Source: Selenomonas sp. AE3005 | GTDB taxonomy: Bacteria; Bacillota; Negativicutes; Selenomonadales; Selenomonadaceae | Direction: 5' to 3' | Assembly: GCF_000686945.1 (NCBI RefSeq) | Contig: NZ_JMME01000006.1 | Span: forward strand, 1-64,000 | DNA: 64,000 bases | In this document: one piece after another, positions 51,937 to 60,719 of the stretch | Position numbering within the stretch: the first letter of the stretch is position 1 | How the letters are laid out: each line of letters begins with the position of its first letter | Notes under the pieces: model-generated | Databases searched by the model: none | What the model was told of the DNA's origin: nothing | The model's input: the letters and a program-made list of their open reading frames with translations, nothing else | Made by a program: the position numbers and the translations under genes

Positions 51937-53649
51937 ATGGCAGAAGCAATCAGAGGTAAAGGCGTTATTTCCGGTATCGCCATCGGTAAAATCATGCTGG
52001 CAGGGCAGAATCTTGACGGTTATCTCGTCAACTACCAGCCGGAAAGCAAAGAAGTAGAATTAAAAAAAGCTCAGGACGCCTTGACGGCTGTAGCTGAAAC
52101 GCTGCGTGAAAATATTGACCGTCTGCAGAAGCAGAATATGGTAGAACAGGCTGCAATCATGGAAGCACATCGTATGATGGTGCAGGACCCCATGATGGCT
52201 CAGAAAATCGAAGAGAAACTGGCAGAAGATGCCAATGCTCCGCAGGCTGTGCTGAAAGCTGCTGAAGAACAGGCACAGATGTTTGAAATGATGGACGATG
52301 AATACTTCGCTGCCCGCGCTGTTGACCTGCGTGACGTTGGTAAGCGTGTAGCTAAGTACATTCTGGGCGTTAAGGAACCGGAACTGGGTGACGAAAAGGT
52401 TATCCTCTGCGGCCGTGAAATCGAGCCTTCCGTTATCGCTGGTATGCCGACTGACAAGATTGCCGGTGTAATCTTAGGTTCCGGTTCCACGACGGCACAT
52501 GCTGTTATCATCGCTAAAGCCCGTGCTATCCCCACCATTGTTGGCCTCAACAAGGAAGACCGTATCGACAAGATTGCTGATGGCGACCATGTAATCATGG
52601 ACGGTGAAGAAGGCAAGATTATCGTGAACCCCAGCGAAGAAGAACTGGCTGGCTACAACGAAAAAATCAAGAAACAGCAGGAACTGGCTGCTCACTATGC
52701 ACAGCTCAAAGACCTGCCGGCTGTTACGACGGACGGCGTGAAGGTTGACCTCATGGCTAACATCGGTACGCATATGGACGTGGACAACGCTCTGAAGTAT
52801 GGTGCCAAGGGTGTAGGTCTGTTCCGTTCTGAGTTCGTATTCATGGGCCGTCAGGATATCCCCAATGAAGAAGACCAGTTCAAGGCCTATAAGGAAGCTG
52901 TTGAAAAGTGCCAGGGCAACCTCTGCGTTATCCGTACCATGGATATCGGCGGTGACAAACCCCTGCCGTACCTCAACATTCCGGAAGAAGAAAATCCGTT
53001 CCTGGGCTATCGTGCAGTCCGTATCAGCCTGCAGCGCAAGGACCTCTTCCTGCCGCAGCTGAAAGCTATCCTGCGCGCCGGCGTATACGGCAAGGTTGGT
53101 ATCATGGTGCCGATGATTATCAACGTGGCTGAGTTCAAGAAAGTTAAGGAATTCATCGAAGAGGCTAAGCTGGAACTGGCGCATGAGGGCAAGGCTTATG
53201 CTGATGATGTTCAGGTTGGTATCATGGTTGAAACTCCGGCTGCTGCTGTGATGACGCCGGTACTGGCTAAGTACGTGGACTTCTTCTCCATTGGTACTAA
53301 TGACCTGGTTCAGTACACGTTGGCTTGCGACCGTGGCAATGCTAACATCGCTGAACTCTACAACCACTTCAACCCGGCTGTTCTGCAGCTGATTCAGCGC
53401 ACCATCACCAGCGCTCGTGAAAACGGTATCTGGGCTGGTATGTGCGGTGAAATGGCCAGCGATCCGAACGCTGCTGTAATCCTTATGGCTATGGGCATCA
53501 GCGAACTTTCAATGAGCGCTCCGTCCATTCCGCGCGTTAAGGAAAAAATCCGCAACATCAGCTCCACGAAGGCTAAGGAAATCCTCGCTGACGTGATGAA
53601 GATGGAAGACGGCGACGAAATCAAGGCATACCTCAGCAAGGTGCTGTAA
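51937..53649 (+). CDS. ptsI: Phosphoenolpyruvate-protein phosphotransferase (enzyme I)
   Basis: Encodes 570 residues. It accepts phosphate from PEP and gives it to HPr. The swivelling domain contains GSGSTTAHAVIIAKARAIPT (~186-205) with the phosphorylatable His; the usual GGRTSH is altered here to GSTTAH. The PEP-binding TIM barrel has GLFRSEFVFMGR (~291-302), TMDIGGDKPLPYLN (~332-345), IGTNDLVQYTLACDRGN (~452-468) and the catalytic Cys in GMCGEMASD (~501-509). ATG 51937 follows GGGGGAAAG. It is the second gene of the sigma54-controlled ptsHI operon. Confidence 0.95.
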   Translation: MAEAIRGKGVISGIAIGKIMLAGQNLDGYLVNYQPESKEVELKKAQDALTAVAETLRENIDRLQKQNMVEQAAIMEAHRMMVQDPMMAQKIEEKLAEDANAPQAVLKAAEEQAQMFEMMDDEYFAARAVDLRDVGKRVAKYILGVKEPELGDEKVILCGREIEPSVIAGMPTDKIAGVILGSGSTTAHAVIIAKARAIPTIVGLNKEDRIDKIADGDHVIMDGEEGKIIVNPSEEELAGYNEKIKKQQELAAHYAQLKDLPAVTTDGVKVDLMANIGTHMDVDNALKYGAKGVGLFRSEFVFMGRQDIPNEEDQFKAYKEAVEKCQGNLCVIRTMDIGGDKPLPYLNIPEEENPFLGYRAVRISLQRKDLFLPQLKAILRAGVYGKVGIMVPMIINVAEFKKVKEFIEEAKLELAHEGKAYADDVQVGIMVETPAAAVMTPVLAKYVDFFSIGTNDLVQYTLACDRGNANIAELYNHFNPAVLQLIQRTITSARENGIWAGMCGEMASDPNAAVILMAMGISELSMSAPSIPRVKEKIRNISSTKAKEILADVMKMEDGDEIKAYLSKVL

Positions 53650-53666
53650 TTTCAAGCTGCATAGTT

Positions 53667-53861
53667 TTGCCGGGCCGTCGCTTTACGTGCTCCGCTGAGA
53701 CGGCTGGCTAAAACCAATATTTGCAAAAAAATAAATCCCTGTCTAAAGGCTAAACTCGCTTACGCTCAAACAACGCCTTTAGGCAGGGATTTTTGTATGC
53801 AAATATTAGTTTCTTAACGCCAGCCGTCATACGCTGCACCCGTAAAGCGACGGCCCGGCAA
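53667..53861. repeat. 195-base nested palindrome between convergent genes
   Basis: Perfect outer arms of 21 bp (53667-53687 and 53841-53861, containing GCCGGGCCGTCGCTTTACG), then ACGGCTGGC/GCCAGCCGT (53700-53708, 53819-53827), AATATTTGCA/TGCAAATATT (53716-53725, 53798-53807), and AAATCCCTG..CTAAAGGC pairing with GCCTTTAG..CAGGGATTT (53733-53750, 53775-53792). The 24-base loop contains AAACTCGCTTACGCTCAAAC. The core can act as a bidirectional terminator for ptsI and the HD gene, but the arms are much longer than that requires. Confidence 0.9.
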
Positions 53862-53882
53862 GGTACGTTGCCGGTATTTTTA

Positions 53883-54443
53883 TTACAAACCGATTTCTTC
53901 GTGGTGCTCCTGCATGCCTTTGATGCAGTGTCCCATGACTTCGCCGAGTTCCATACCGAGATTTTCGATACCGCGGTCGATGATTTCCCGGTTGCATTTG
54001 GCGGCGAATTTCTTGTCCTTGTATTTTTTCTTGAGAGATTTTACGGCCATGCCGTCCAGACGTTCCGGGCGCATGAGGGCGTAGGCCTGAATAATACCGG
54101 TGAGTTCGTCCACGGCAAAGAGGCTTTTCTCCAGGTTGGTGGCAGGCTGAGCCTCTTCTGTGGTAATGCCGTACCCGTGCGAGATAATGGCTTTGATATC
54201 AGCCTCGTCCACGCCTGCAGGGGCGAGGAATTCCCGAACATGGTGGCAGTGTTCGTCAGGATATTGTTCGTAATCCACGTCATGCAGCCAGCCGATGGCG
54301 GCCCAGTGGTCCTTATCTTCACCATAGGCCTCGGCCATGGCGCCCATGGCGGCGCTGACGGCAGCTGCGTGGTGGAAGAGGTGTTCTTCGCTGGTGTATT
54401 TGGCTAAAAGTTCTTTGGCACGGGCGAGGGTTAATTTACTCAT
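53883..54443 (-). CDS. HD-domain hydrolase-like protein
   Basis: Encodes 186 residues. HLFHHAAAVSAAMGAMAEAY (~21-40) supplies the first His, AAIGWLHDVDYEQYPDEH (~48-65) the HD pair, and IISHGYGITT (~86-95) and DELTGII (~111-117) further metal ligands of the HD superfamily (metal-dependent phosphohydrolases acting on nucleotides). AGGAGG precedes the ATG. It is convergent with ptsI across the large palindrome. The substrate is not known. Confidence 0.82.
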   Translation of the reverse strand: MSKLTLARAKELLAKYTSEEHLFHHAAAVSAAMGAMAEAYGEDKDHWAAIGWLHDVDYEQYPDEHCHHVREFLAPAGVDEADIKAIISHGYGITTEEAQPATNLEKSLFAVDELTGIIQAYALMRPERLDGMAVKSLKKKYKDKKFAAKCNREIIDRGIENLGMELGEVMGHCIKGMQEHHEEIGL

Positions 54444-54511
54444 GTATAGGCCTCCTGTGTAAAGTTGTAAATATATAATGTAAGTATAGGACTGTGCCTG
54501 ATAACTGTCAA

Positions 54512-56707
54512 TTAGTTATGAGGATGGGAACTATGGTAGTGGGCTATGCTCCAGCTGTCGCGGCCGCGTTCTTTTACATGGTACAGAGCCTGGTCGGCAT
54601 TCTGCAATAGTTCCTGGTAATCACTGCCGTGGGCAGGATAGAGAGCGATGCCGATACTGGCGGAGAGTGGCGGCTGAGCGTCCGGCTCCAGTTTGTGGGC
54701 GGCCTCGGTGATACGGCGGGCGACTTTTTCTATGGCATGTCTGGGGATATTGTCCAGAACCAGAATGAATTCGTCACCGCCGAACCGTCCCAGGGCGTCA
54801 CCGCCCCGGATTATATGGGTGAGGCTCAGGGCAAACCGCCGCAGGATATCGTCGCCGCGTTGGTGCCCCAAGGTGTCATTGGCCTCTTTGAAGTGGTCCA
54901 AATCGATGATGAACAGGGCGTGGCAATGGCCATCGGTGGGCGGCTGGGCGAGTATTTCGCCCCCGGCGGCCTCGATGGCAGCTTTGTTCAGCACACCGGT
55001 CAGGGCATCGGTTTCGGCCATGGCTTTGTAGATTTTTTTACTATGATTGGCCTCTTTCAGTTCCTCAATGGTCGACGTCAGGTCGTTGTTTTTTTCTTCG
55101 AGCAAGGCGCGGGCCTTTTCCATGGCTGTCTGGTGATGGTGCTGAAAGATTATTCCGGCAAGCATCAGGAGGATAAGTCCAAAGACCAGCCCTGTCTGCA
55201 AGGGGTAAAAGGTCATGAGATGCTGCAGGGAGAAATCCGGCTCCTTCGCAATGATATGTTTTTGAATGATATGCGTGCGTGTTTCGGGATTTATCTGGGT
55301 GATGGCTTTGTTTAAAATCCCCTGCAGTATGCGCGGCTGATTATTGGAGATAACCACGCTCATGGGGACGCTTATGGAGGCGTCGGGAATGATGGTCAGT
55401 TCCGGGTAGAGGGACAAGGGGCGGTCAATATCCAAGGTACTGTTGCCAATCAGGGCCAGGTCATACTGATTTTCGTTTACGAGATTGATGGCCTCACTGG
55501 CGGAAAACGCACTTTCCGAAAAATGCCAGTCAGGGAATTTTTGCCGTAAATAAGTCAGCATGGAGGGCGTGCTCCGGGGGAGAATCAGATTGACATTTTC
55601 CCCGATAGAGGGCAGATTGCGGACCTTGCCAATGTAGGAGTAGGCCACTTCCAGCAGCGGCGTGGTATAGTAAAACGGCATGTGGGCCGCTGAACCGGCA
55701 TAGATATCCAGCATCATATCGGCCTGGCCGGTGGTCAGCAGGTTGATGGCCTGCTCGTAGTCCACGGCGTGGACATAGGTGAATTTGAGTCCGGAATTCC
55801 TGGCCAGAATATCTATGAGGTCAGGGTAAATTCCCCGGGCATTATGATTAGTTTCATCGTATTCGATATAAGGGGGCGCAGCACCGTAAATGGCTACGCG
55901 CAAGGGGGACTGCTGGGCAATGAACTGGCTTTCCTCCGGGGTGTAGTGTACCAGCTGGAAGTCCAGCTGCTGAGCCAGAAATTGGGAAAGACCCGGTTCT
56001 AAATGAGGATTTTCCTGCGAGAGTTTTTGCAGGGCGGTACTCATTTCCTGCAGCAGTTCCTGTTTGGCGCTGACAGTTGCCACGTGGACGGGGATACGGG
56101 CATAGGCCAGTAAGAATTTCTCGGCAGGGGTGATATTGGTGGCTGTATCGACGACTAAATCAATGTCTTTGTCCTTCAGGGCCGTCAGCATGGCCGTTTG
56201 ATCAGGGTACTCATAGACGGAAACGGTCAGCTGGTGTTCCTGCCGGAATCTGGTAAAGGCAGCATTGGCAGGCCGTCCTTTTATAATGCCGACACGGGCA
56301 CCGCTAAGGGTGTTTAAATCCTTGGGATTGAAACGGGTATCGCCCGGTGCGGTGTAAAATCCCTCCACGTCATAACCGAAGTTGGATTCGCCAAAGACCA
56401 GGGCGTGGGTGTTGTTTAAAGAGGTGGGATATTCTACAGACAGCAGCAGGTCGATGTCGGCATTGAACAAGCTGTTATAGGCGTCTTCCGGGGTAAGGGT
56501 GATAAGTTCATAGCCGCGGTCAGTCCGCTTGGATAATTCGTCCAGATATTGAATATAGTACTGACGGATAATGTGGGAATTTAGCAGGGAGGCATCCGGT
56601 TGAATATAGCCAATTTTTACACAACGGTCCTCAGCAGAAAGCTGTCCGGGGAACGCTGGGGAAAAAATTATCCACAGGGCTAAGATACAGGATATAAGGG
56701 CCTTCAT
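54512..56707 (-). CDS. Diguanylate cyclase with two periplasmic solute-binding domains
   Basis: Encodes 731 residues. A signal sequence or first membrane segment (~1-25) is followed by two SBP_bac_3/PBPb-type domains (~30-255; ~265-490, starting PLRVAIYGAAPPYIEYDE), a transmembrane helix (~500-520), a short coiled coil (~530-565) and a GGDEF domain (~570-725) with DALTGVLNK and the active-site FGGDEF. No EAL domain. It should make c-di-GMP in response to a small periplasmic ligand. ATG 56707 follows AAGGTGG; GTG codons four triplets upstream could also serve. Its promoter region contains the second DnaA-box cluster. Confidence 0.87.
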   Translation of the reverse strand: MKALISCILALWIIFSPAFPGQLSAEDRCVKIGYIQPDASLLNSHIIRQYYIQYLDELSKRTDRGYELITLTPEDAYNSLFNADIDLLLSVEYPTSLNNTHALVFGESNFGYDVEGFYTAPGDTRFNPKDLNTLSGARVGIIKGRPANAAFTRFRQEHQLTVSVYEYPDQTAMLTALKDKDIDLVVDTATNITPAEKFLLAYARIPVHVATVSAKQELLQEMSTALQKLSQENPHLEPGLSQFLAQQLDFQLVHYTPEESQFIAQQSPLRVAIYGAAPPYIEYDETNHNARGIYPDLIDILARNSGLKFTYVHAVDYEQAINLLTTGQADMMLDIYAGSAAHMPFYYTTPLLEVAYSYIGKVRNLPSIGENVNLILPRSTPSMLTYLRQKFPDWHFSESAFSASEAINLVNENQYDLALIGNSTLDIDRPLSLYPELTIIPDASISVPMSVVISNNQPRILQGILNKAITQINPETRTHIIQKHIIAKEPDFSLQHLMTFYPLQTGLVFGLILLMLAGIIFQHHHQTAMEKARALLEEKNNDLTSTIEELKEANHSKKIYKAMAETDALTGVLNKAAIEAAGGEILAQPPTDGHCHALFIIDLDHFKEANDTLGHQRGDDILRRFALSLTHIIRGGDALGRFGGDEFILVLDNIPRHAIEKVARRITEAAHKLEPDAQPPLSASIGIALYPAHGSDYQELLQNADQALYHVKERGRDSWSIAHYHSSHPHN

Positions 56708-56793
56708 TTTGTTCACCACCTTGTATGCATAGCTATATAGGCACTTATTCGTGAAAAAGCGGTGATTTTCCTGCTGCTTATCTTACAGGATTA

Positions 56794-56865
56794 TGTGGAT
56801 AAAGCCGGGGTTGTACACAGGTTATACACCTAAATTGGGGATAATGTGGATAAGTTTGTGGATAA
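56794..56865. promoter_or_regulatory. Second cluster of DnaA boxes
   Basis: TGTGGATAA occurs at 56794-56802, 56845-56853 and 56857-56865, all in one orientation, with a near match TGGGGATAA at 56836-56844. An opposite TTATCCACA lies at 56668-56676 inside the GGDEF gene. The gap 56708-56873 holds no ORF and would contain the GGDEF gene promoter. Confidence 0.65.
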
Positions 56866-56873
56866 CTGGGTGA

Positions 56874-57740
56874 TTATCTGCTATAAACGGTATCGTAAAG
56901 CGCATGAATGAATTTTTTTGTGTTGATATGAACCTGACTCATGGCAGGTTTTTCGTCATTTTCGAGCAGGCGCATGGTGTTGCGGATATCGTTGTAGTCA
57001 AAGTACAGGGGAGCCAGTTCTTCAAAACGGGGATTGGTGTAATCGAGCGAACCCATGGTGGCGATATTCACATGAGCCTGGAAAATAGCCCGGCGCAGCC
57101 GCTGTTCCATGGCTTTGGCCTCTTTTTCCGGTTCGGGGGCCTGCCTTTTTTGGGCAACGGCGGAGAACAGGTTTTTGAGGGCTGGGAGCTGGCCGTTGTT
57201 TTGGGCGATATAGCTGATGATGTCAGATAAATCCGGGGCGGCCGGGCTGCTCAGGATACCTAGTTCCTTTAAGGCAGAGTCACAGCGCTGCTGACTTGTC
57301 AACTTGGGAGCAGCCGTCATTGGTGCCTTAGGGGTGAGATTTTGCAGGGAGTTTTGCAGATTTTGGGCAAAGGATTCCAGCCGCAGGTGTTCGCTGACAC
57401 TGCGCAGAACGCTGACGATTTCGTTGCGGTTCAGCGGTTTGGTGATGTAATAGTCAATGCCGTTTTCATAGGCTTTGCCCACCATATCCTTGCTTTCCAC
57501 CTGGGAGAGCATGATTATTTTGCCGGCAAAGCCGCCTTTGAGGCGGCGTACGGCCTCGATGCCGTCAATGCCCGGCATGAGCAAATCAATGATGAGAATG
57601 TCGATGGCGGACAGCTGGGCGGCGCTCAGGTCAACCGCGGACGGCAGTGACTGGCTGACGGTGCCCAGCTCGTAGTCCTCGATTATATCCTGCAGCATCA
57701 TGCGGATGGCCTCGTCGTCATCGATTAGCATTATATTCAT
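56874..57740 (-). CDS. Response regulator with YcbB/GlnL-type output domain
   Basis: Encodes 288 residues. The receiver domain (~1-118) has the acidic pair DDD (~7-9), the phospho-acceptor Asp in DILIIDLLMPG (~47-57) and the Lys in YITKPLNR (~98-105). The remainder (~150-288; QRCDSALKELGILSS, AHVNIATMGSLDYTNPRFEE) matches the YcbB output domain of Bacillus GlnL, which controls glutamine utilisation. It overlaps the sensor kinase gene by four bases (ATGA, 57737-57740). The target is probably the divergent DASS transporter gene at 59258. Confidence 0.85.
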   Translation of the reverse strand: MNIMLIDDDEAIRMMLQDIIEDYELGTVSQSLPSAVDLSAAQLSAIDILIIDLLMPGIDGIEAVRRLKGGFAGKIIMLSQVESKDMVGKAYENGIDYYITKPLNRNEIVSVLRSVSEHLRLESFAQNLQNSLQNLTPKAPMTAAPKLTSQQRCDSALKELGILSSPAAPDLSDIISYIAQNNGQLPALKNLFSAVAQKRQAPEPEKEAKAMEQRLRRAIFQAHVNIATMGSLDYTNPRFEELAPLYFDYNDIRNTMRLLENDEKPAMSQVHINTKKFIHALYDTVYSR

Positions 57741-59077
57741 GGTTGTACTCCTTGGTTGGTGTTATTTTTGTGCAGTTTATCGCAGGGCAGAATGAGCTGG
57801 CAGGTGACCTGGTCCTTGCCATCGGAGGTAATGGCGATATGACCGCCCAGTTCCTCGGTCTGATGTTTTACATAGGTCAGGCCCACGCCGCTGGAGGCTT
57901 TGCCGCTGCTGTCAAATTTTGTAGTGTAGCCCGGGCTGAAAATCTTGGTCAGGCGCTGGGGCGGTATGTAGCTGCCGGTGTTTTCCAGTGTAATAGTTAG
58001 TTTGTTATCACCACGGCCGCCGTCGATGGTGAGGGTAATCGTGCCGCGCGTATCGATGGCCTCAATGGCATTGGCGGTGAGGTTGTTTAGGATAGACAAC
58101 AGGAGAAAGACATTGAGCGGCGGCAGCTGCTTGGGAACATGGGAAAAAAAGAGGATTTCCTTGTTCAGGTTGCGGGCATATTTTTTTTGCATGTGGATAA
58201 GCAGCTGGGCAATTTTATCAGGCGGCAGATAGTCGTCCACGCGGCGGCTTTTGGTGAGTTCCCGGAGCCCGGCATAAATGCGCTGATGTGTTTTCTTGAT
58301 TTCGTGGCATTGTCCGGCAATGCGCAATAGTTCCTGCGCCAGTTGCTTTTCCTCCGGTGTCTGGGCGGTGGTTTTTAGTTCATCGTAAACTTTATAGCAG
58401 TCACGGGTTACCGCCTCCGCACTGACCAGAGTGCAGCGCAGTTCAAAGACTTCTTCGTACAGTCCGGATATCAGCATGGTCAGGCGGTTCTTTTCCTTGG
58501 TTTTTCTGTCCAGACGCATTTCAGTATTGTAGAGCTGGAACAGGAAGAAGAAGGAGAGAATGAAGAAACAGCGCAGGATAGCGATGAGTATCAGCCGTAT
58601 CAGCATGCCAAAGGTAAAGCTCTCCGCCTGTTGGTAAGAGATGGCATTCATCGCGGCCAGTTCGCCGACACTGGCAAATACTTCGGCAACGATGGCCCAA
58701 AAAGCAATGCCCAACGCCTGTTCGTAAATGGAGCGCCGGTTCAGCGATGGCAGGGCAAAGAACAGGGAATAACAAAAATAATAGAAGAAATTGGGCAGGT
58801 GGAGGATAAAGGCCTCCATAGGCGGCAGTCCGTAGAAGGTATCCAGCCCCGTGCGGAACAGCGTCACGGCTGCGCCGGCCACTGTACCGGTGAACAACCG
58901 TGGGAAACGGTTGAGCCACAGCAGGAAGAGCAGGAATATCGGGGAGCCGAAACTCACCCGGAAGTTGGCAAAATCTCCTGCAAAGGGATGTATTTTAGGC
59001 TCCCCGGCCAGGGGCACCAGAATTATCATAAAGAACAGAACGAGGTAGTCGAGGCGGCGTGGTTTGCCGTTTTCCAT
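57737..59077 (-). CDS. Sensor histidine kinase, GlnK/YcbA-like
   Basis: Encodes 446 residues. Six or so hydrophobic segments occupy residues ~10-200. The cytoplasmic part contains a helical region (GQCHEIKKTHQRIYAGLRE, ~252-270) where the phospho-acceptor His should be, and an ATPase domain: N box LLSILNNLTANAIEAID (~320-336) and G boxes PGYTTKFDSSGKASSGVGLT (~387-406). It works with the YcbB-type regulator next to it. The signal may be an organic or amino acid sensed in the membrane, as judged from the transporter and aspartase nearby. Confidence 0.85.
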   Translation of the reverse strand: MENGKPRRLDYLVLFFMIILVPLAGEPKIHPFAGDFANFRVSFGSPIFLLFLLWLNRFPRLFTGTVAGAAVTLFRTGLDTFYGLPPMEAFILHLPNFFYYFCYSLFFALPSLNRRSIYEQALGIAFWAIVAEVFASVGELAAMNAISYQQAESFTFGMLIRLILIAILRCFFILSFFFLFQLYNTEMRLDRKTKEKNRLTMLISGLYEEVFELRCTLVSAEAVTRDCYKVYDELKTTAQTPEEKQLAQELLRIAGQCHEIKKTHQRIYAGLRELTKSRRVDDYLPPDKIAQLLIHMQKKYARNLNKEILFFSHVPKQLPPLNVFLLLSILNNLTANAIEAIDTRGTITLTIDGGRGDNKLTITLENTGSYIPPQRLTKIFSPGYTTKFDSSGKASSGVGLTYVKHQTEELGGHIAITSDGKDQVTCQLILPCDKLHKNNTNQGVQP

Positions 59078-59185
59078 AGGGGAGCTCCTTTTGTCGAAAA
59101 AATTTATTAAAAAATAATCCGAATTTATTTATCGGATTGCGTAGTTTTTTGTAGTCGTTCATTTATATTATTATCATCAATTGTA

Positions 59186-59236
59186 CCATAAGTCAAACCG
59201 CAATTATATGAATAGTGGGTAAAGTAAGACTTATGG
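59186..59236. promoter_or_regulatory. Spaced inverted repeat in the divergent kinase/transporter promoter
   Basis: CCATAAGTC (59186-59194) and GACTTATGG (59228-59236) are perfect 9-base inverted half-sites with centres 42 bases apart, close to four helical turns. They lie between the kinase start and the transporter RBS, and are the best candidate for response-regulator binding. Confidence 0.5.
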
Positions 59237-59257
59237 ACTATTAAGGAGGTAAAAGAA

Positions 59258-60685
59258 ATGTCCGACTCAAACAATCAGGGACTTAGTCCTCTGGTCCGCG
59301 GCCTCATGTGTGTGGCTATCGGCGCAATCATCTGGTTTATTCCGGCACCGGCCGGAGTGACGGCCCAGGCCTGGGGCCTGTTGGCTGTATTCATTGCAAC
59401 TATCGCAGGTTTTATCCTGCAGCCGATGCCCATTGGGGCAATCGCGTTGATTGCGCTGACATTGCTGCCCATTCTGGGGATCATGAAAACCGGTGAGGCG
59501 CTGGCTGGGTTCTCCAATACGACAATTTGGTTAATCGTATCGGCTTTCATGTTTGCCGAAGGTTTTATCAAGACCGGCCTGGGCAAGCGCATTTCCTATA
59601 TGCTGCTTTCCAAATTCGGCAGCAGCACCCTGCGTGTTGCTTATGTAATGAGCGCGGCTGACTTTGTTATCGCTCCCTTTACGCCGTCCAATACGGCCCG
59701 CGGCGGCGGTATCATTTTCCCGATTGTCCGCAGTATTACCTCAGCTATTGGTTCTGATGTGGATAAAAAGACCAATATGCGTACAGGTGCGTTCCTGATG
59801 TTCAGTGCTTATGCCGCTGTTATCACCTCGGCTTGTATCTTCCTGACGGGCGCGTCCAATAACGTGCTGTGCAACACTTTGGCGCAGGAAATATTCGGTA
59901 CGTCCATCGGCTGGGGTGACTGGTTCCTGGCCTGCATTATTCCCGGTCTTATCCTGACCGTGGCTACGCCGTATATCCTCTATAAGCTCATCAATCCGGA
60001 ACTCAAAAACACGCCGGAAACGATGGAACTGGCTAAACGGGAACTTTCAGAGATGGGCCCCATGTCCGCCAAGGAAATCATTTTGGGTTTCATCTTTGTC
60101 ATTGCTTTGGTTATGTGGGCAACTGGTTCTTACCATGGTATTGACTCCGCCTTTGTGGCCCTGCTGGGCCTTTCTGCAATGCTCCTGACGGGTATCCTCA
60201 ACTGGTCTGATGTTGCTAAACAGCATGCAGCCTGGGACGTACTCGTTTGGATGGGCGTGCTGGTAAATATGGCCGCCTTCCTGTCCAAGTTTGGTCTGAT
60301 GAAATGGTTTGCCGGTGTTATGGCTGCGCAGTTCGCTGGTATGGAATGGATGATGATGCTCATCGTTCTCAGCATTATTTACACCATGGCCCATTACCTG
60401 CTGGCCAGCAACTCGGCACATATCATGGCCCTGTTTGCCGCCTTTGCTACGATTCTCGTGGCTGCTGGTGCTCCGGTACTGGGCGTGCTGATTCTGTTCG
60501 GCGCACTGTGCAATAGTGCCTCCTTCCTCACTCATTACGGCTGCGGTGTTACGCCGATATTCTTCGGTGCCGGTTTTATGGGACAGGGTGAATGGTGGAA
60601 GATTGGTTTCATCATTACGGTTCTCCACATTGTGGTGTGGATGGGCGTTGGCCTCCCAGTGATGAAGGTTATAGGCATGTTGTAA
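59258..60685 (+). CDS. DASS/SLC13-family dicarboxylate or citrate transporter
   Basis: Encodes 475 residues with about 12 membrane segments. GFSNTTIWLIVSAFMFAEGF (~84-103), FTPSNTARGGGIIFPIVRSI (~137-156, with the SNT motif) and the C-terminal YLLASNSAHIMALFAAFAT (~379-397) are characteristic of CitT/TtdT/SodiT-type anion transporters. Substrates are C4- or C6-di/tricarboxylates, usually exchanged for succinate under anaerobic conditions. AAGGAGG precedes the ATG. The gene is divergent from the two-component system and is followed by aspartase, consistent with use of malate, fumarate or aspartate. Confidence 0.9.
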   Translation: MSDSNNQGLSPLVRGLMCVAIGAIIWFIPAPAGVTAQAWGLLAVFIATIAGFILQPMPIGAIALIALTLLPILGIMKTGEALAGFSNTTIWLIVSAFMFAEGFIKTGLGKRISYMLLSKFGSSTLRVAYVMSAADFVIAPFTPSNTARGGGIIFPIVRSITSAIGSDVDKKTNMRTGAFLMFSAYAAVITSACIFLTGASNNVLCNTLAQEIFGTSIGWGDWFLACIIPGLILTVATPYILYKLINPELKNTPETMELAKRELSEMGPMSAKEIILGFIFVIALVMWATGSYHGIDSAFVALLGLSAMLLTGILNWSDVAKQHAAWDVLVWMGVLVNMAAFLSKFGLMKWFAGVMAAQFAGMEWMMMLIVLSIIYTMAHYLLASNSAHIMALFAAFATILVAAGAPVLGVLILFGALCNSASFLTHYGCGVTPIFFGAGFMGQGEWWKIGFIITVLHIVVWMGVGLPVMKVIGML

Positions 60686-60719
60686 TAAGAAAAAAGATGG
60701 ACAAATTTTTAAAATGTAC

